Of a DNA stretch of 43,512 nucleotides, positions 32,855 through 43,187 are shown one piece after another (position 1 is the first letter of the stretch; every line of letters starts with the position of its first letter). The notes below the pieces were generated by a model. It searched no databases and was not told where the DNA came from. It saw only the letters and a list, made by a program, of their open reading frames with translations. The stretch is from contig VXMQ01000212.1 in assembly GCA_009841015.1 (NCBI GenBank), positions 1 to 43,512 on the forward strand, in the 5' to 3' direction. The translations under genes and the position numbers were made by a program. This DNA is from Candidatus Palauibacter denitrificans (GTDB taxonomy: Bacteria; Gemmatimonadota; Gemmatimonadetes; Palauibacterales; Palauibacteraceae).

Positions 32855-35290
32855 CTAGCGGCCGGTGAGCCTCAGGAAGCGGGGATCCTCGCGCACGCGT
32901 TCGAAGTCGCCTGCATCCGGCAGCGTGCGCCGTCGTCCGGGATTGAGTTCCACCGCCCGCTCAAGGGCGTCGAAGGCGTCGTCTTCGCGTCCATCGTCCA
33001 GCAGGAGCGCGGCCAGCGTGACCCACGCGTTGTCGTTCTCCGGCGACCTGGCCGAGGCTTCACGCGCCAGCGCCAGGGCGCCCTGCAGATTGCCGTCCCG
33101 CCTCAACCGCGAGGCTTCGCGCAGCATCTGACCCGAACGGTACATGTCGAGGACCCGGCGCAGTTCGGCGAGCGGTTCGTCGTGGTCGTCCACGCGAATG
33201 TCGACGACGCGGTCGCTGTAGCCGCCGTTCACCCGCGGCACCACGACGAGGATGGCGCCGGACTGCATGCCGCGCGCATCGCCGCCGGCCGCCTGCGCGG
33301 CGTCGAGCGCGTCCATCAGCCGTTCCGCGAGCGGCCCCGTCGACGATTCGAACGAGGCCGCCATCGCGTCGACGACCTCGGGGCCGGTGAGGATGTTCCC
33401 CTGGGCGCAGTAGTTCACGCCGCACCTGTGGCCCTTCCAGTCGCTCGCCCCGGAGCCGGTCCAGGCGGCCGTCCGTCCCTGCTGGTCGAGAATCGCGACC
33501 TGGCGGCGATCCCGGCCCTCGTCGCTCCCGACCATCATCTCAAGGGCTTCCTCCGGTGAGTAGCCGGCCTGGAGGAGCTCGATGCCGATCGCCCCGTACA
33601 TGGGGTTCGCGGCGGCCTGGTGGGCGATGATCACGAGTCCGCCCTTCGCGTGCATGGCGCGGTTGCCGGCCCCGAACGCCTTCGACTGCACGCCCATACC
33701 CAGCTCGCCGGTCGCCGGATCGCGCCCGATGATCGAGTACGTGCCGAGGTAGTTCGGGTCGAGGAGGTTTTCACCGCTGCCGGACGTCGGAACCATCTGC
33801 GGCTCGGGGACCGTCTCGGGCGAAGCCCAGGCGCCGCCCAGCGCGCGATGGACGGCAAGCCTCGCGAGGGCCAGATCTCGCGTCGCACCCGCCAGCGCCG
33901 CCTCGACGTTCAGGAGCGTGCGCAGGGCGTCGAGATAGTCGGTGTAGCCCACGACTCCGGACTCGTACCGCTGCGACTGCAGCTCCATCGTCGCCAGCGC
34001 CTCCTCGCGCTGGGAGGCGAGGAACGCGTGCCGCCGCGTCTCGTTCTCCAGGCCGGCGAGGGTGGTTTCGACTTCGTTCACCGCCGTCACCACGGTCCGT
34101 CCGTACGCGTGTGCGGCTTCATCGAAACGCGCCTCGGCCAGGGCGAGATTGTTCCGGAGCCGGCCGGCCTGGAAGATCGGGGCGGTCAGGTTCGTGATCA
34201 GATTCGTGAACCACTGCTGCGCGTTGAAGAGCTCGCCGGCGTCCGCGCTGGCGAGCCCGATGGAACCGGAGAGCGAGAGCGACGGAAGTAGCTGGGCCCG
34301 CCGCGCGCCGATGCTGTAGCGGGCCGCATCAAGCCGCTGCCCCGCCGCCCTCACGTCGGGCCGCTGGAGCAGCAGATCCGCCGGAATCCCGGCGGGGACG
34401 GGGTCGGCCGCCAGTTGCGGCGCGAGGGAGTCGGGCAGGATCGCATCGACATCCTCCCGATAGCCGCCCAGCAGGACGGCCAGGCGGGCCTCGGCACTCG
34501 TGAGCTGCGTCTCGAGCTGCGGCAGCCCCGCCTGCGTGTTCCTGAGGTCCTGGCGAACCTGGGACAGCGTCCACGAGTCGATCAGGCCGCGATCGTAGCT
34601 CGTCGAAGCCAGCGACTCGCGTTCGAGCAGCACCTCCACCGTCTCGCGGGCCAGTCCGGTCTGCCGCCGCAGGCTGACGATGTCGAAGTACGTGGTGATG
34701 GTCTCGGCCAGGATGCCGATCCGCGCCGCATGGAAGTCCGATTCCGAGGCCAGGTATTCCGACCCCGCCGCCCGGGCGTCGTTGCGGGCGCGTCCCCAGA
34801 AGTCCAGCTCCCAGGCGAAATCCGCGCTCACCGAATACGTCGTCAGATCGATTCTGTCCGGGAACACGAACCCCGCGATCGAGTCGCCCGGACCGCCCAG
34901 CCCGAGGGCCTGGATCTGCGCGCCGATGCCGGCGTTCGTCGGCGTGTCGGTATCGGTGACGTTCCCGCTGGCGCCCACGCTCGGGAAGAGATCGGCCCGC
35001 GCGATGCGCGCCCTCGCGCGAGCCTGCCGGACGCGCGCGACGCCCGCGGCGAGGTCGAAGTTGGAGGCGAGCACGGAGTCGACCACGGCGTCGAGCACCG
35101 GATCCCGGAACGTCGTCCACCACTGCAGCGGCTCGTACATCCCCGGCTGGAGGTCGGCCGAGAAATCCTCCGGCATTTCCGCCACCGGCTCCGGGAGCGA
35201 CGGCCCGGGAGCCAGCGAACAGGCGGAGAGCAGCAGCAGCGGGGCGGCCCGCAGCAGCTTCGTCACACGCGGTACTCCCGGGCGCGCCAT
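32855..35290 (-). CDS. Outer-membrane efflux lipoprotein fused to DUF1028 and TPR
   Basis: One uninterrupted 811-aa frame joins three parts. Residues 24-489 are an OprM/NodT-type efflux duct (lipobox LLSAC, Cys24; two OEP repeats, e.g. AVVDSVLASNFDLAAGVARVRQ and TAPIFQAGRLRNNLALAEARFD). A linker of about 27 residues (PETVPEPQMVPTSGSGENLL) follows. Residues 517-700 are a DUF1028 (Ntn-hydrolase-like) domain, beginning TYSIIGRDPATGELGMGVQS. Residues about 717-785 are TPR-like (AWVTLAALLLDDGREDDAF). DUF1028 proteins normally start at this Thr after a Met or signal peptide; here G516-T517 lies inside the chain. TolC-like C-termini are periplasmic, so DUF1028 would be too. A GTG eight codons in, with GGGAG upstream, is an alternative start. 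It is last in the operon from 40851. Confidence 0.85.
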   Translation of the reverse strand: MARPGVPRVTKLLRAAPLLLLSACSLAPGPSLPEPVAEMPEDFSADLQPGMYEPLQWWTTFRDPVLDAVVDSVLASNFDLAAGVARVRQARARARIARADLFPSVGASGNVTDTDTPTNAGIGAQIQALGLGGPGDSIAGFVFPDRIDLTTYSVSADFAWELDFWGRARNDARAAGSEYLASESDFHAARIGILAETITTYFDIVSLRRQTGLARETVEVLLERESLASTSYDRGLIDSWTLSQVRQDLRNTQAGLPQLETQLTSAEARLAVLLGGYREDVDAILPDSLAPQLAADPVPAGIPADLLLQRPDVRAAGQRLDAARYSIGARRAQLLPSLSLSGSIGLASADAGELFNAQQWFTNLITNLTAPIFQAGRLRNNLALAEARFDEAAHAYGRTVVTAVNEVETTLAGLENETRRHAFLASQREEALATMELQSQRYESGVVGYTDYLDALRTLLNVEAALAGATRDLALARLAVHRALGGAWASPETVPEPQMVPTSGSGENLLDPNYLGTYSIIGRDPATGELGMGVQSKAFGAGNRAMHAKGGLVIIAHQAAANPMYGAIGIELLQAGYSPEEALEMMVGSDEGRDRRQVAILDQQGRTAAWTGSGASDWKGHRCGVNYCAQGNILTGPEVVDAMAASFESSTGPLAERLMDALDAAQAAGGDARGMQSGAILVVVPRVNGGYSDRVVDIRVDDHDEPLAELRRVLDMYRSGQMLREASRLRRDGNLQGALALAREASARSPENDNAWVTLAALLLDDGREDDAFDALERAVELNPGRRRTLPDAGDFERVREDPRFLRLTGR

Positions 35291-35297
35291 TGCGTGC

Positions 35298-36020
35298 TCA
35301 GGGCGCGATGCTGAAGCCGAACACCAGGTGCGCCCGGTCCTGGTCGGGATTCAGGATGTACGCGACGCTCACCGGCACGGCGAAGGTCTGGGTGATCGCA
35401 AGATCCTTGCTCGCCGTCACCCCCAGGTTGACCACGGCCGCTTCGTCGGTGCCGTAGAAGTCGCTCTCGCCGCCCACGAACCCCATGTGCAGCTGCAACC
35501 CGACATCCACCCCGGAAATCGCGAAGGGCACGCCCACCTCCCCATAAAACACGCGGCTCTCGGTGAGCATGCCTCCGAACAGGGAGATCGGGAACGTCTC
35601 CGGCCCCGAGAAGGCGAGCGACATCTCCACCGTGTGCGCCGCGCCGGCCCCGAAGCCGGCGCCGGCGTCGGGCGAGGGGAAGTAGTAGTCCGTAATACCG
35701 ACCGCGACGGAGAGGCCCGATTCGGCCGTCACCGTGTAGGTCGCCCAGAGATCGTTCTCGTTGGCGGAGGCGCCCGGGGCGGAGATGGAGTACGAACCCC
35801 ACGCGCCGAACTCGAGCCCTCCGGCCCCGAAGGTGATCGCCGGTTGCACGGCCATGGATTCGCCGAAGTCGACGCCGCGCCACACGTAGCGGCTCACGAC
35901 GTCGGCCCCGATGGAGACCGATTGGCCCCACACGGGGACCGCGAAGGCGAAGAGGGCCACGACGGCAGCGACAAGCCGCAGGCCCCGGAACCGGAACGAA
36001 TCAACGCGGATCACGGGCAC
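35298..36020 (-). CDS. TorF-family putative outer-membrane porin
   Basis: The 240-aa product begins at GTG 36020, with AGGAG 8 nt upstream; it overlaps the transglutaminase stop by 10 nt. It has a signal peptide (LVAAVVALFAFAVPVWGQ) followed by a small barrel (DVVSRYVWRGVDFGESMAVQPA, the TorF/porin opening motif) and ends with HLVFGFSIAP. TorF-like proteins are small beta-barrels; their solutes are not known. Seven nt separate it from the efflux-DUF1028 gene, so both are in one operon. Confidence 0.8.
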   Translation of the reverse strand: MPVIRVDSFRFRGLRLVAAVVALFAFAVPVWGQSVSIGADVVSRYVWRGVDFGESMAVQPAITFGAGGLEFGAWGSYSISAPGASANENDLWATYTVTAESGLSVAVGITDYYFPSPDAGAGFGAGAAHTVEMSLAFSGPETFPISLFGGMLTESRVFYGEVGVPFAISGVDVGLQLHMGFVGGESDFYGTDEAAVVNLGVTASKDLAITQTFAVPVSVAYILNPDQDRAHLVFGFSIAP

Positions 36021-36883
36021 GATTCTTCTCCTCTTTCAATGGTGACCCGGGTGCGAAGCATGGACTCCGCCGAACCCCGGAAGACGCCGCGAGTGGGCGG
36101 AACATCGGCATAATCGCGGCCCACCGCGACCCGCACATGGCGCACATCGCATTGTGTATCGTTGGTCGGATCGAAGCCGACCCATCCCGTGCCGGGAAAC
36201 CAGCTCTCGACCCAGGCATGGCTTTCGCCCCTCGTCACGCCACCGCCGTTCACCCTGTCCGGACCGAGATAGCCGGACACGTAGCGGGTCGGGATCCCCC
36301 AGCCCCGCAGGATCGTGGCCATGACATGCGCGTAGTCCTGGCACACACCCTCGCGGCTCTCGAGGATGCGCTCGATCGGCGAATCCACGGCGGTCGTACC
36401 TGGAATATAATCAAACGACTCGTGGAGCCGGCTCCGCAGCGCCGTGGCGGTCGCCAGCGGATCGTCCCCGCGTTCGAGGCCGCAGCTCTCGATGAAATCG
36501 GCGAGGAGGGGCGAGGAGCGGACGAAACGGCTGGGCTGCAGCATCAGCCCGAGTTCGGGAGCGCTCGCCGCGGCGTCGAGCCGGGCCCACGCCTCTTCCC
36601 CGACCTCCAGGGGCGCCTCCGGTATCGGACCCACCTCCACGGTCGAACGTCCGACGATCGATAGACGGCGGTGCGTCCCGGGGCGATCGAAGAAGTGGCC
36701 CCGGTTGTGGAAGGGCCCTTCGAATTCGAACACGGGGCCGGACGGGTCGGTCTCGATCGCGAACCCGCGCACGACCTGCCTTCGGTCCTGCACGGGGTGC
36801 AGATGGAGCGTCATGACGGACCCCCGAACCGGCGCGCTGTACACGAACTCGACCGCGTGTTCGATCGTGTAGCGCGCGATCAT
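36011..36883 (-). CDS. Transglutaminase-like protein
   Basis: The 290-aa product begins at ATG 36883, overlapping the alpha-E stop by 4 nt; the frame is open far upstream but that part is a shadow of alpha-E. The N-terminal part is the bacterial transglutaminase-like N-terminal domain (IARYTIEHAVEFVYSAPVRG, then LHLHPVQDRRQ). The core shows the triad: Cys in SREGVCQDYAHVMATILR, His in GESHAWVESW, Asp in WVGFDPTND. Such papain-like enzymes may cleave or crosslink peptides. Together with ATP-grasp and alpha-E it makes a recurrent conserved trio. No signal peptide, so cytoplasmic. Confidence 0.9.
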   Translation of the reverse strand: MIARYTIEHAVEFVYSAPVRGSVMTLHLHPVQDRRQVVRGFAIETDPSGPVFEFEGPFHNRGHFFDRPGTHRRLSIVGRSTVEVGPIPEAPLEVGEEAWARLDAAASAPELGLMLQPSRFVRSSPLLADFIESCGLERGDDPLATATALRSRLHESFDYIPGTTAVDSPIERILESREGVCQDYAHVMATILRGWGIPTRYVSGYLGPDRVNGGGVTRGESHAWVESWFPGTGWVGFDPTNDTQCDVRHVRVAVGRDYADVPPTRGVFRGSAESMLRTRVTIERGEESCP

Positions 36884-37878
36884 GTCGGGAGCCCCGCGGT
36901 CACCGGATAGTCGACGTACGTGGCCTGCACGAGGTCGTGCAGCGTCCGGCTGTCGCGCGTCAGAGGTCCGAAGGGCTCCCCCGCTTCGGCATCGGGTGCG
37001 GCATCGGGTGCGGCATCCGCCTCGCCCGGATCCAGTTCGAGGGCGGCCGAGATGCGAAGCGCCAGGCGGTGCGGGGCGGCCAGCGGCGGGCGTCCGCCCG
37101 CCGGGTCGATCCCCTGGAGCGTGGACTCGATGCGGTCGGTGGCGTAGTGCAGCGAACGGGAAACCTCCGGATTCCGCATCAGAAAGCCGAGCACGGAGCT
37201 GCGTTGCAACGTGAGCGACCGGTCCCGGCGGTAGGGCTCGAAGGCGCCGCACACGCGCAGCAGGTCGGCCCAGGAGAGGGTCAGGCCGTCGCCGTCCGGC
37301 CGCGCGATCCGATCCCACACATCGAGCAGCACGATCTGCTGCTGCAGCCGTTCCACGTAGCGGCCGAGTTCGAGGAAACGCCACGCATCGTCCCGCGCCA
37401 TGTTCGCGTCCACGACGCCGGCGAAGAGGCGGAGCCGGTCGATCGCCCGGCTCACCAGAGCCGCCGGGCCTTCGCCCCAGGCGTCGGCGAACTCCGTCTC
37501 CTGGAGCCAGAGGAACCCCTGGTTCAGGCACACCCACACGCGAAGGGGCAGCCGGGGCCGGATCTCCCTGGCGTTTTCCCGCGCCATCCCCCAGCACGAA
37601 ATCATCGACGCCGGGTTGGTCGTGTCCTCGACGAGGCCGCCCGTCAGCGTGTAGGCATCCGCGATGAGGAAGGCTTCGGCCTCGTCCACATCGGCCGGCG
37701 CCTGGGGAGGGGACTGACTCAGCGCCCGGTATGCGACGCGCCACCCGAGGGCGATTTCGTCGGCGTCCGCGTCCACGAGACGGGTCAACTGATACTCCAG
37801 CAGGCGGGCCGTGTTTTCGGTCCGTTCCGCATAGCGGCCAAGCCAGTAGAAGTTCGCCGCCATCCGCGCCAGCATCAT
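36880..37878 (-). CDS. Alpha-E domain-containing protein
   Basis: The 332-aa product is all helical and begins MMLARMAANFYWLGRYAERTEN, the alpha-E signature, with ARLLEYQLTRLVDADADE next. Alpha-E has no known activity and typically is encoded between a circularly permuted ATP-grasp and a transglutaminase, as here. It lies in the same reading frame as the ATP-grasp gene, separated only by a TAG and 39 nt without another stop. The C-terminal part has an unusual D-A-A-P repeat (linker, about residues 289-303) encoded by a 12-bp tandem repeat. No signal peptide. Confidence 0.9.
   Translation of the reverse strand: MMLARMAANFYWLGRYAERTENTARLLEYQLTRLVDADADEIALGWRVAYRALSQSPPQAPADVDEAEAFLIADAYTLTGGLVEDTTNPASMISCWGMARENAREIRPRLPLRVWVCLNQGFLWLQETEFADAWGEGPAALVSRAIDRLRLFAGVVDANMARDDAWRFLELGRYVERLQQQIVLLDVWDRIARPDGDGLTLSWADLLRVCGAFEPYRRDRSLTLQRSSVLGFLMRNPEVSRSLHYATDRIESTLQGIDPAGGRPPLAAPHRLALRISAALELDPGEADAAPDAAPDAEAGEPFGPLTRDSRTLHDLVQATYVDYPVTAGLPT
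36989..37012 (-). repeat. 12-bp tandem repeat in the alpha-E gene
   Basis: GCATCGGGTGCG (plus strand) occurs twice in tandem, 36989-37000 and 37001-37012, followed by a further GCATC. It keeps frame and codes a DAAPDAAPDA linker, so copy number may vary without breaking the gene. Confidence 0.6.
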
Positions 37879-37898
37879 CCGCCGCCCGCCCGGCCGCC

Positions 37899-37917
37899 AT
37901 TCACGGAGAATCCTCCC

Positions 37918-37934
<17 letters not shown>
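37899..37934 (-). repeat. 15-bp direct repeat straddling the ATP-grasp stop codon
   Basis: ATTCACGGAGAATCC (plus strand) occurs at 37899-37913 and 37920-37934, 21 nt apart. On the coding strand the first copy codes ILRE just before TAG and the second codes the same ILRE after it, in frame. It looks like an in-frame 21-bp tandem duplication at the gene junction. Confidence 0.65.
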
Positions 37935-39417
<1,483 letters not shown>

Positions 39418-39441
39418 TGAACGCTACCCGTGGGCGGACGC

Positions 39442-40851
39442 TCAGTCCGCGTCGCGGAAGTCGTTGTCGTCGTCCGGATCCACCATGAGGACGAATTCGG
39501 GATAGGCATCGATCCCGAGTTCCGCGGCATCCTGGCCGATGCTCTCCACGCTCCGCGACACGCGAACGCCCAGCGTCCTGTCCAGCACCGTCCAGAAGAT
39601 CCAGGAAACGAAGAAGACGAACACGCCGATGGCCGCCACGCCGGTCAACTGCGTGACGAAATCGCCGCCCGCCGCGATGCAGGTGGCGAGCGTGCCCCAG
39701 ACTCCGGCGAACAGGTGCGCGGGCACCGCCCCGACCACGTCGTCGATCCGCCGCATCTCCAGCAGCTTCAGCCCGAACATGCACAGGAGAGAGCCGACGG
39801 CGCCGATCAGGATCGCCCACAGCGAGTTGGTGATGTTCGGTCCGGCCGTGATCGCCACCATGCCGGAGATCGCCCCGTTGAGCGTGGCGAAGAGGTCGAC
39901 CCGGCCGAGTATGGACCGGGACAGGCAGAGCGCCGTGATGACGCCGGCCCCGGCGGCGAGGTTCGTGTTCACGAGGATGTTGCTCATCGAAACCGCGTTG
40001 ACGACGCCCGAGAGGGCGAGTTCGGAGCCGCCGTTGAAGCCGAACCAGCCCATCCAGAGGATGAACACGCCCAGCGTAACCGCGGGGATGTTCGATGGAG
40101 GCGTCGCCTTGACGGAGCCGTCCTTGCGGTACTTGCCCCAGCGCGGGCCCACGACGAGCGCGCCGGCGAGCGCCGCCCAGCCGCCGGTCGAGTGCACGAT
40201 CGTCGAGCCGGCGAAGTCCGTGAAGCCCATCTGTCCGAGCCAGCCGCCGCCCCACGTCCACGCGCCGACGATGGGGTAGATCACCCCGGTGAGCCCGCCC
40301 ACGAAGACGAAGAAGGTCCAGAGCTTGACCCGCTCGGCCAGCGCGCCGGAGACGATCGAGGCGGTCGTGGCGACGAAGACCATCTGGAAGAACCAGTCCG
40401 ACATCACGGAGTAGCCGTTCTCCGCGACGGCGGCGGCCGCGCCTTCGTCCCCGCCGATAAGCGCGATCTCGTCCGCGGAGGGGCCGTAGAGGAGGCTGAT
40501 CGACCCGATCACGCTCCCCACGTCGACGTACATGAGGTTGTAGCCGATGACGTAGTACATGAGGCCCGCGATGGCGTACAGTCCGATGTTCTTCATGCAG
40601 ATCATGGACGCGCTCTTGGACCGCACCGACCCGGCCTCGAGCATCGTGAACCCCGCGCACATCCACATCACGAGCACGCCCCAGACGAGGAACGAGTACG
40701 TGTTGAGGACGAACCCGAGATCTCCGGCGACGTCCTGCGCGGCGAGGATGGCCGGCGCCAGGAGGAGGCCCGCGCCGGAGAGTAGCGCGGCCGTTGCGAG
40801 GCTCCTTCCCGCCGCGAACCGGCGGGACCAGCGTACCTGATGGGTGCTCAC
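39442..40851 (-). CDS. Amt family ammonium transporter
   Basis: The 469-aa product has an N-terminal signal-like helix (SLATAALLSGAGLLLAPAILAAQD), then about eleven membrane helices. The paired histidines of the Amt pore are visible in STIVHSTGGW and GAVPAHLFAGVWG. The tail is very acidic (DPDDDNDFRDAD). It takes up ammonium across the inner membrane. It is the first gene of a six-gene operon; no glnK/PII gene is beside it, unlike most amt loci. The porin gene is divergent across a 184-nt gap. Confidence 0.9.
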   Translation of the reverse strand: MSTHQVRWSRRFAAGRSLATAALLSGAGLLLAPAILAAQDVAGDLGFVLNTYSFLVWGVLVMWMCAGFTMLEAGSVRSKSASMICMKNIGLYAIAGLMYYVIGYNLMYVDVGSVIGSISLLYGPSADEIALIGGDEGAAAAVAENGYSVMSDWFFQMVFVATTASIVSGALAERVKLWTFFVFVGGLTGVIYPIVGAWTWGGGWLGQMGFTDFAGSTIVHSTGGWAALAGALVVGPRWGKYRKDGSVKATPPSNIPAVTLGVFILWMGWFGFNGGSELALSGVVNAVSMSNILVNTNLAAGAGVITALCLSRSILGRVDLFATLNGAISGMVAITAGPNITNSLWAILIGAVGSLLCMFGLKLLEMRRIDDVVGAVPAHLFAGVWGTLATCIAAGGDFVTQLTGVAAIGVFVFFVSWIFWTVLDRTLGVRVSRSVESIGQDAAELGIDAYPEFVLMVDPDDDNDFRDAD

Positions 40852-41035
40852 GGCGGCTCCTTCTTCAACAGGTTTGTCGTCCGATCATGGCCCTTCGCGA
40901 CTCGCGGTTTAGGTTGCGTCCCTGTTCGGCATCGCGCAACGGGTTCTCGGTGCGCCGGTAGCCGAACGGCGGCGGCCGGCTATCTTCGGGTGTGACCGGG
41001 CTACACCGGAATCTTCGACGAGAGGGCATATCGCT

Positions 41036-42094
41036 ATGTGGAAACGCTCCATCGGAGTGGTCGCCGCATTTGGATTGGGGCTGACGCTCCCCACCGTCCA
41101 CCCCCTCCTTGCCCAGGAAATCCGGGCGCGTGGCGGCTCCACCGTCACCGTGGGCGCCCGGATCCAGGCGCAATACGAGGCTTCGAGCGTTGACGAGACG
41201 CCGACATCGTTCTTCATCCGTCGCGCGTGGGTGACGATCGACGGGAGGCTCAACGATCTCGTCACAGGCAGGGCCCAGTTCAACATCGACGGCGCATCGG
41301 TCCTGGAAGCCTACCTGGAACTCACGCCGAGCGAAGCGCTGCAGATCCAGCTCGGGCAGTTCAAGAAGGGGATGTCCTACTTCTGGCTGGTGCCCAACGC
41401 ATGGCTCCCGATCATCGAACGAGACGCCAGGGTCACGGGCGTGGATCACTGCCCCGGCGTGGGGAGCGTGTGCACCTTCGGCCGCCTCACGGGCGCGCTG
41501 GGCCTCGACAACTACGAGCCGGGCATCCTCGCGCAGGGGCGCCCGAGCGACCTCTTCGGATACCGTTTCACGCTCACCAACGGCGAGGGGATCGGGAACA
41601 GGGACGTGAACACCGGCAAATCCGCCTCGGGCCAGCTCTCGCTCTTCCCGACCGGAGGGGACACGCGCGTGTCCGCCTATTTCGCGCTGGACGAGACGCT
41701 CAACAGCCGGGGGGAGACGATGGGCGTCCCGGCGGTCGGGGCCGAGGTGGAACTCGGGACGTGGCTCGGCGGTCCCCACCTGATCGCCAACGTCCTGCAG
41801 GGCCGCAACTGGAAGCTGAACGATGACGCGAAGTTCTCCGCCTTCCAGTTCATGGCCTTCTGGTATCTGCCCACGGCGCCGGAGTCCGGGTTCTCGGGGA
41901 TCGAGCCGATGCTTCGGGTAAGCTGGGTCGATTCCGGCGCGGAAGATCCCGAGAAGGTCACCGGGACGGTGGTCACGCCCGGCGTGATGGTGTACTTCAC
42001 GGGCCGAAACGGGATCTCCACGAACGTGGACTTCTACAGCTCTGGCGGCCGGTCGGACTGGTCCTGGAAGGTGCAGGCGTTCGCGTTCTTCTGA
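41036..42094 (+). CDS. Phosphate-selective porin O/P-like outer-membrane porin
   Basis: The 352-aa product has a signal peptide (MWKRSIGVVAAFGLGLTLPT...LAQE) and 14-18 amphipathic strands (RIQAQYEASSVDE, TSFFIRRAWVTIDG, RLNDLVTGRAQFNID). The motif FIRRAWVTIDG and the last strand WKVQAFAFF with a terminal Phe fit OprO/OprP. It may carry phosphate or other anions. It converges on the STAS gene across a strong stem-loop. Upstream is the divergent Amt gene; the 184-nt region between them has no other visible gene. Confidence 0.85.
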   Translation: MWKRSIGVVAAFGLGLTLPTVHPLLAQEIRARGGSTVTVGARIQAQYEASSVDETPTSFFIRRAWVTIDGRLNDLVTGRAQFNIDGASVLEAYLELTPSEALQIQLGQFKKGMSYFWLVPNAWLPIIERDARVTGVDHCPGVGSVCTFGRLTGALGLDNYEPGILAQGRPSDLFGYRFTLTNGEGIGNRDVNTGKSASGQLSLFPTGGDTRVSAYFALDETLNSRGETMGVPAVGAEVELGTWLGGPHLIANVLQGRNWKLNDDAKFSAFQFMAFWYLPTAPESGFSGIEPMLRVSWVDSGAEDPEKVTGTVVTPGVMVYFTGRNGISTNVDFYSSGGRSDWSWKVQAFAFF

Positions 42095-42121
42095 TCGGGC
42101 CCGGGCGGGCCGCGACGAATC

Positions 42122-42169
42122 AACGGATCGGGGGGCGCGCTGGCGATCCGGCGCGCCCCCCGATCCGTT
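42122..42169 (+). terminator. Perfect 19-bp stem intrinsic terminator (bidirectional)
   Basis: Arms 42122-42140 and 42151-42169 are exactly complementary over 19 bp with a 10-nt loop (TGGCGATCCG). It lies between the ends of the porin gene (plus) and the STAS gene (minus). The plus strand has only TTT after the stem, and the minus strand has a weak A/T tract, so it may act with short U runs in both directions. The arms are seen directly; function is by position and structure. Confidence 0.8.
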
Positions 42170-42182
42170 TCCCGGTCTTTCT

Positions 42183-42518
42183 CTACTCGAAGCTCGCCTG
42201 AGCTTCCTCGACCGTATCGAAGACCTTGGTCAGCCGCACGAAACCGCTGACCTCCAGCACTTCGAGGATATTCTCCGGGACGTGGCACAGGGCGAGCCCT
42301 CCGCCGGCCTGGTTGGTCTTGCGGATGGCGATCAACAGCGCCCGTAGCCCGGCACTGCTGATATAGCGCAGACTCCCGCAATCCAGGACCAGGTTGGTCG
42401 CTCCCCCATCGATGATGCCGGAGAGTTCCCCGTCGAAGTCCTTGGCGTTGCTGGAGTCTACGCGCCCGCTGACCACCCCTACGGCGGTATCTCCCGAATA
42501 GCTGGTCTCAATGTTCAT
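42183..42518 (-). CDS. STAS-domain anti-anti-sigma factor
   Basis: The 111-aa product is a single STAS fold. The phosphorylatable Ser lies in RYISSAGLRALL (Ser54 or Ser55), as in SpoIIAA/RsbV. When unphosphorylated, such proteins bind the kinase and free a sigma factor or other target. The gene starts inside the end of the RsbW-like gene (11-nt overlap), so the two are coupled. No sigma factor is visible beside it in the window. Confidence 0.9.
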   Translation of the reverse strand: MNIETSYSGDTAVGVVSGRVDSSNAKDFDGELSGIIDGGATNLVLDCGSLRYISSAGLRALLIAIRKTNQAGGGLALCHVPENILEVLEVSGFVRLTKVFDTVEEAQASFE

Positions 42519-42951
42519 CTGGCGATTCCTCGCTTCCGGCAGCCTCCAGCGGCTGCGTCAGGGTAAGGCAGTTGAAACCCTCGACCCGCTCGTACGCAAG
42601 CGTGTCAATAAAAGACTTCGTCAGGTGGATGCCAAGCCCCCCGATGGGACGATCCTCCGCCGCAAGGCTTATGTCGGGAGTCTCCGCGTCCTCAAGCGGG
42701 TTGAAGGACCGGCCGTTATCTCGAATCGTGATCTCAATGTCGGCGTCTCCGAGGCGAATGTCCACCGTGATGACCGGATCATCCGCAACTCCCTCGAATC
42801 CATAGGAAATGACGTTCGTCAGAAGCTCGTCCAGCGAGAGCTGAAAACGGAAGACGATGTCGTTGGAAATCCCGCGCTCCAAGCAGAAGCGCTCGACCTC
42901 GTCCACCACGCGGCGTGGCTCGCTCGGGTCCGGCTTGACGACGATCCGCAC
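42508..42951 (-). CDS. RsbW-like anti-sigma serine kinase (HATPase_c)
   Basis: I place the start at GTG 42951 (AGGAG 10 nt upstream), giving 147 aa; the frame is open to 43143 but the 64-residue extension is low complexity and looks non-coding. The GHKL ATPase boxes are visible: N-box [14 protein letters not shown]1 [11 protein letters not shown]2 GGLGIHLTK. It would phosphorylate the STAS protein and switch partners with a sigma factor or target. It is divergent from the response regulator. The region 42952-43187 holds no convincing gene. Confidence 0.8.
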   Translation of the reverse strand: MRIVVKPDPSEPRRVVDEVERFCLERGISNDIVFRFQLSLDELLTNVISYGFEGVADDPVITVDIRLGDADIEITIRDNGRSFNPLEDAETPDISLAAEDRPIGGLGIHLTKSFIDTLAYERVEGFNCLTLTQPLEAAGSEESPDEH

Positions 42952-43187
42952 TCCCGTTCCGCTCCTGTCGGTTGGTTGTCCACTCGCTGTTCCGGGCGCC
43001 CCCGGCGCCGAAACCATGCATGCTGCCGAGGTTCGACATATTGCGCGGCCGGTCCCCGGTTGTGGAGATTCCCGCACCGCAGCGCGGGGACCCCCGCGCC
43101 AAGATCGACAGGGACGATGACGACTGGACGCGGTTTCGGACAAGGGCGGGGACCCATGACCGACGATTCACCTCAACCGAGGCCTCG

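Noticed and set aside
36884..37900. Upstream extension of the transglutaminase frame over alpha-E (an ATG with GGGGAGG before it)
   Set aside because: It has a decent ribosome site but the extra residues are Arg/Pro/Gly noise, and alpha-E in the other frame is a recognised family.
42952..43187. N-terminal extension of the RsbW-like protein
   Set aside because: Low-complexity residues and no ribosome site at the upstream ATG; a GTG with AGGAG fits better.
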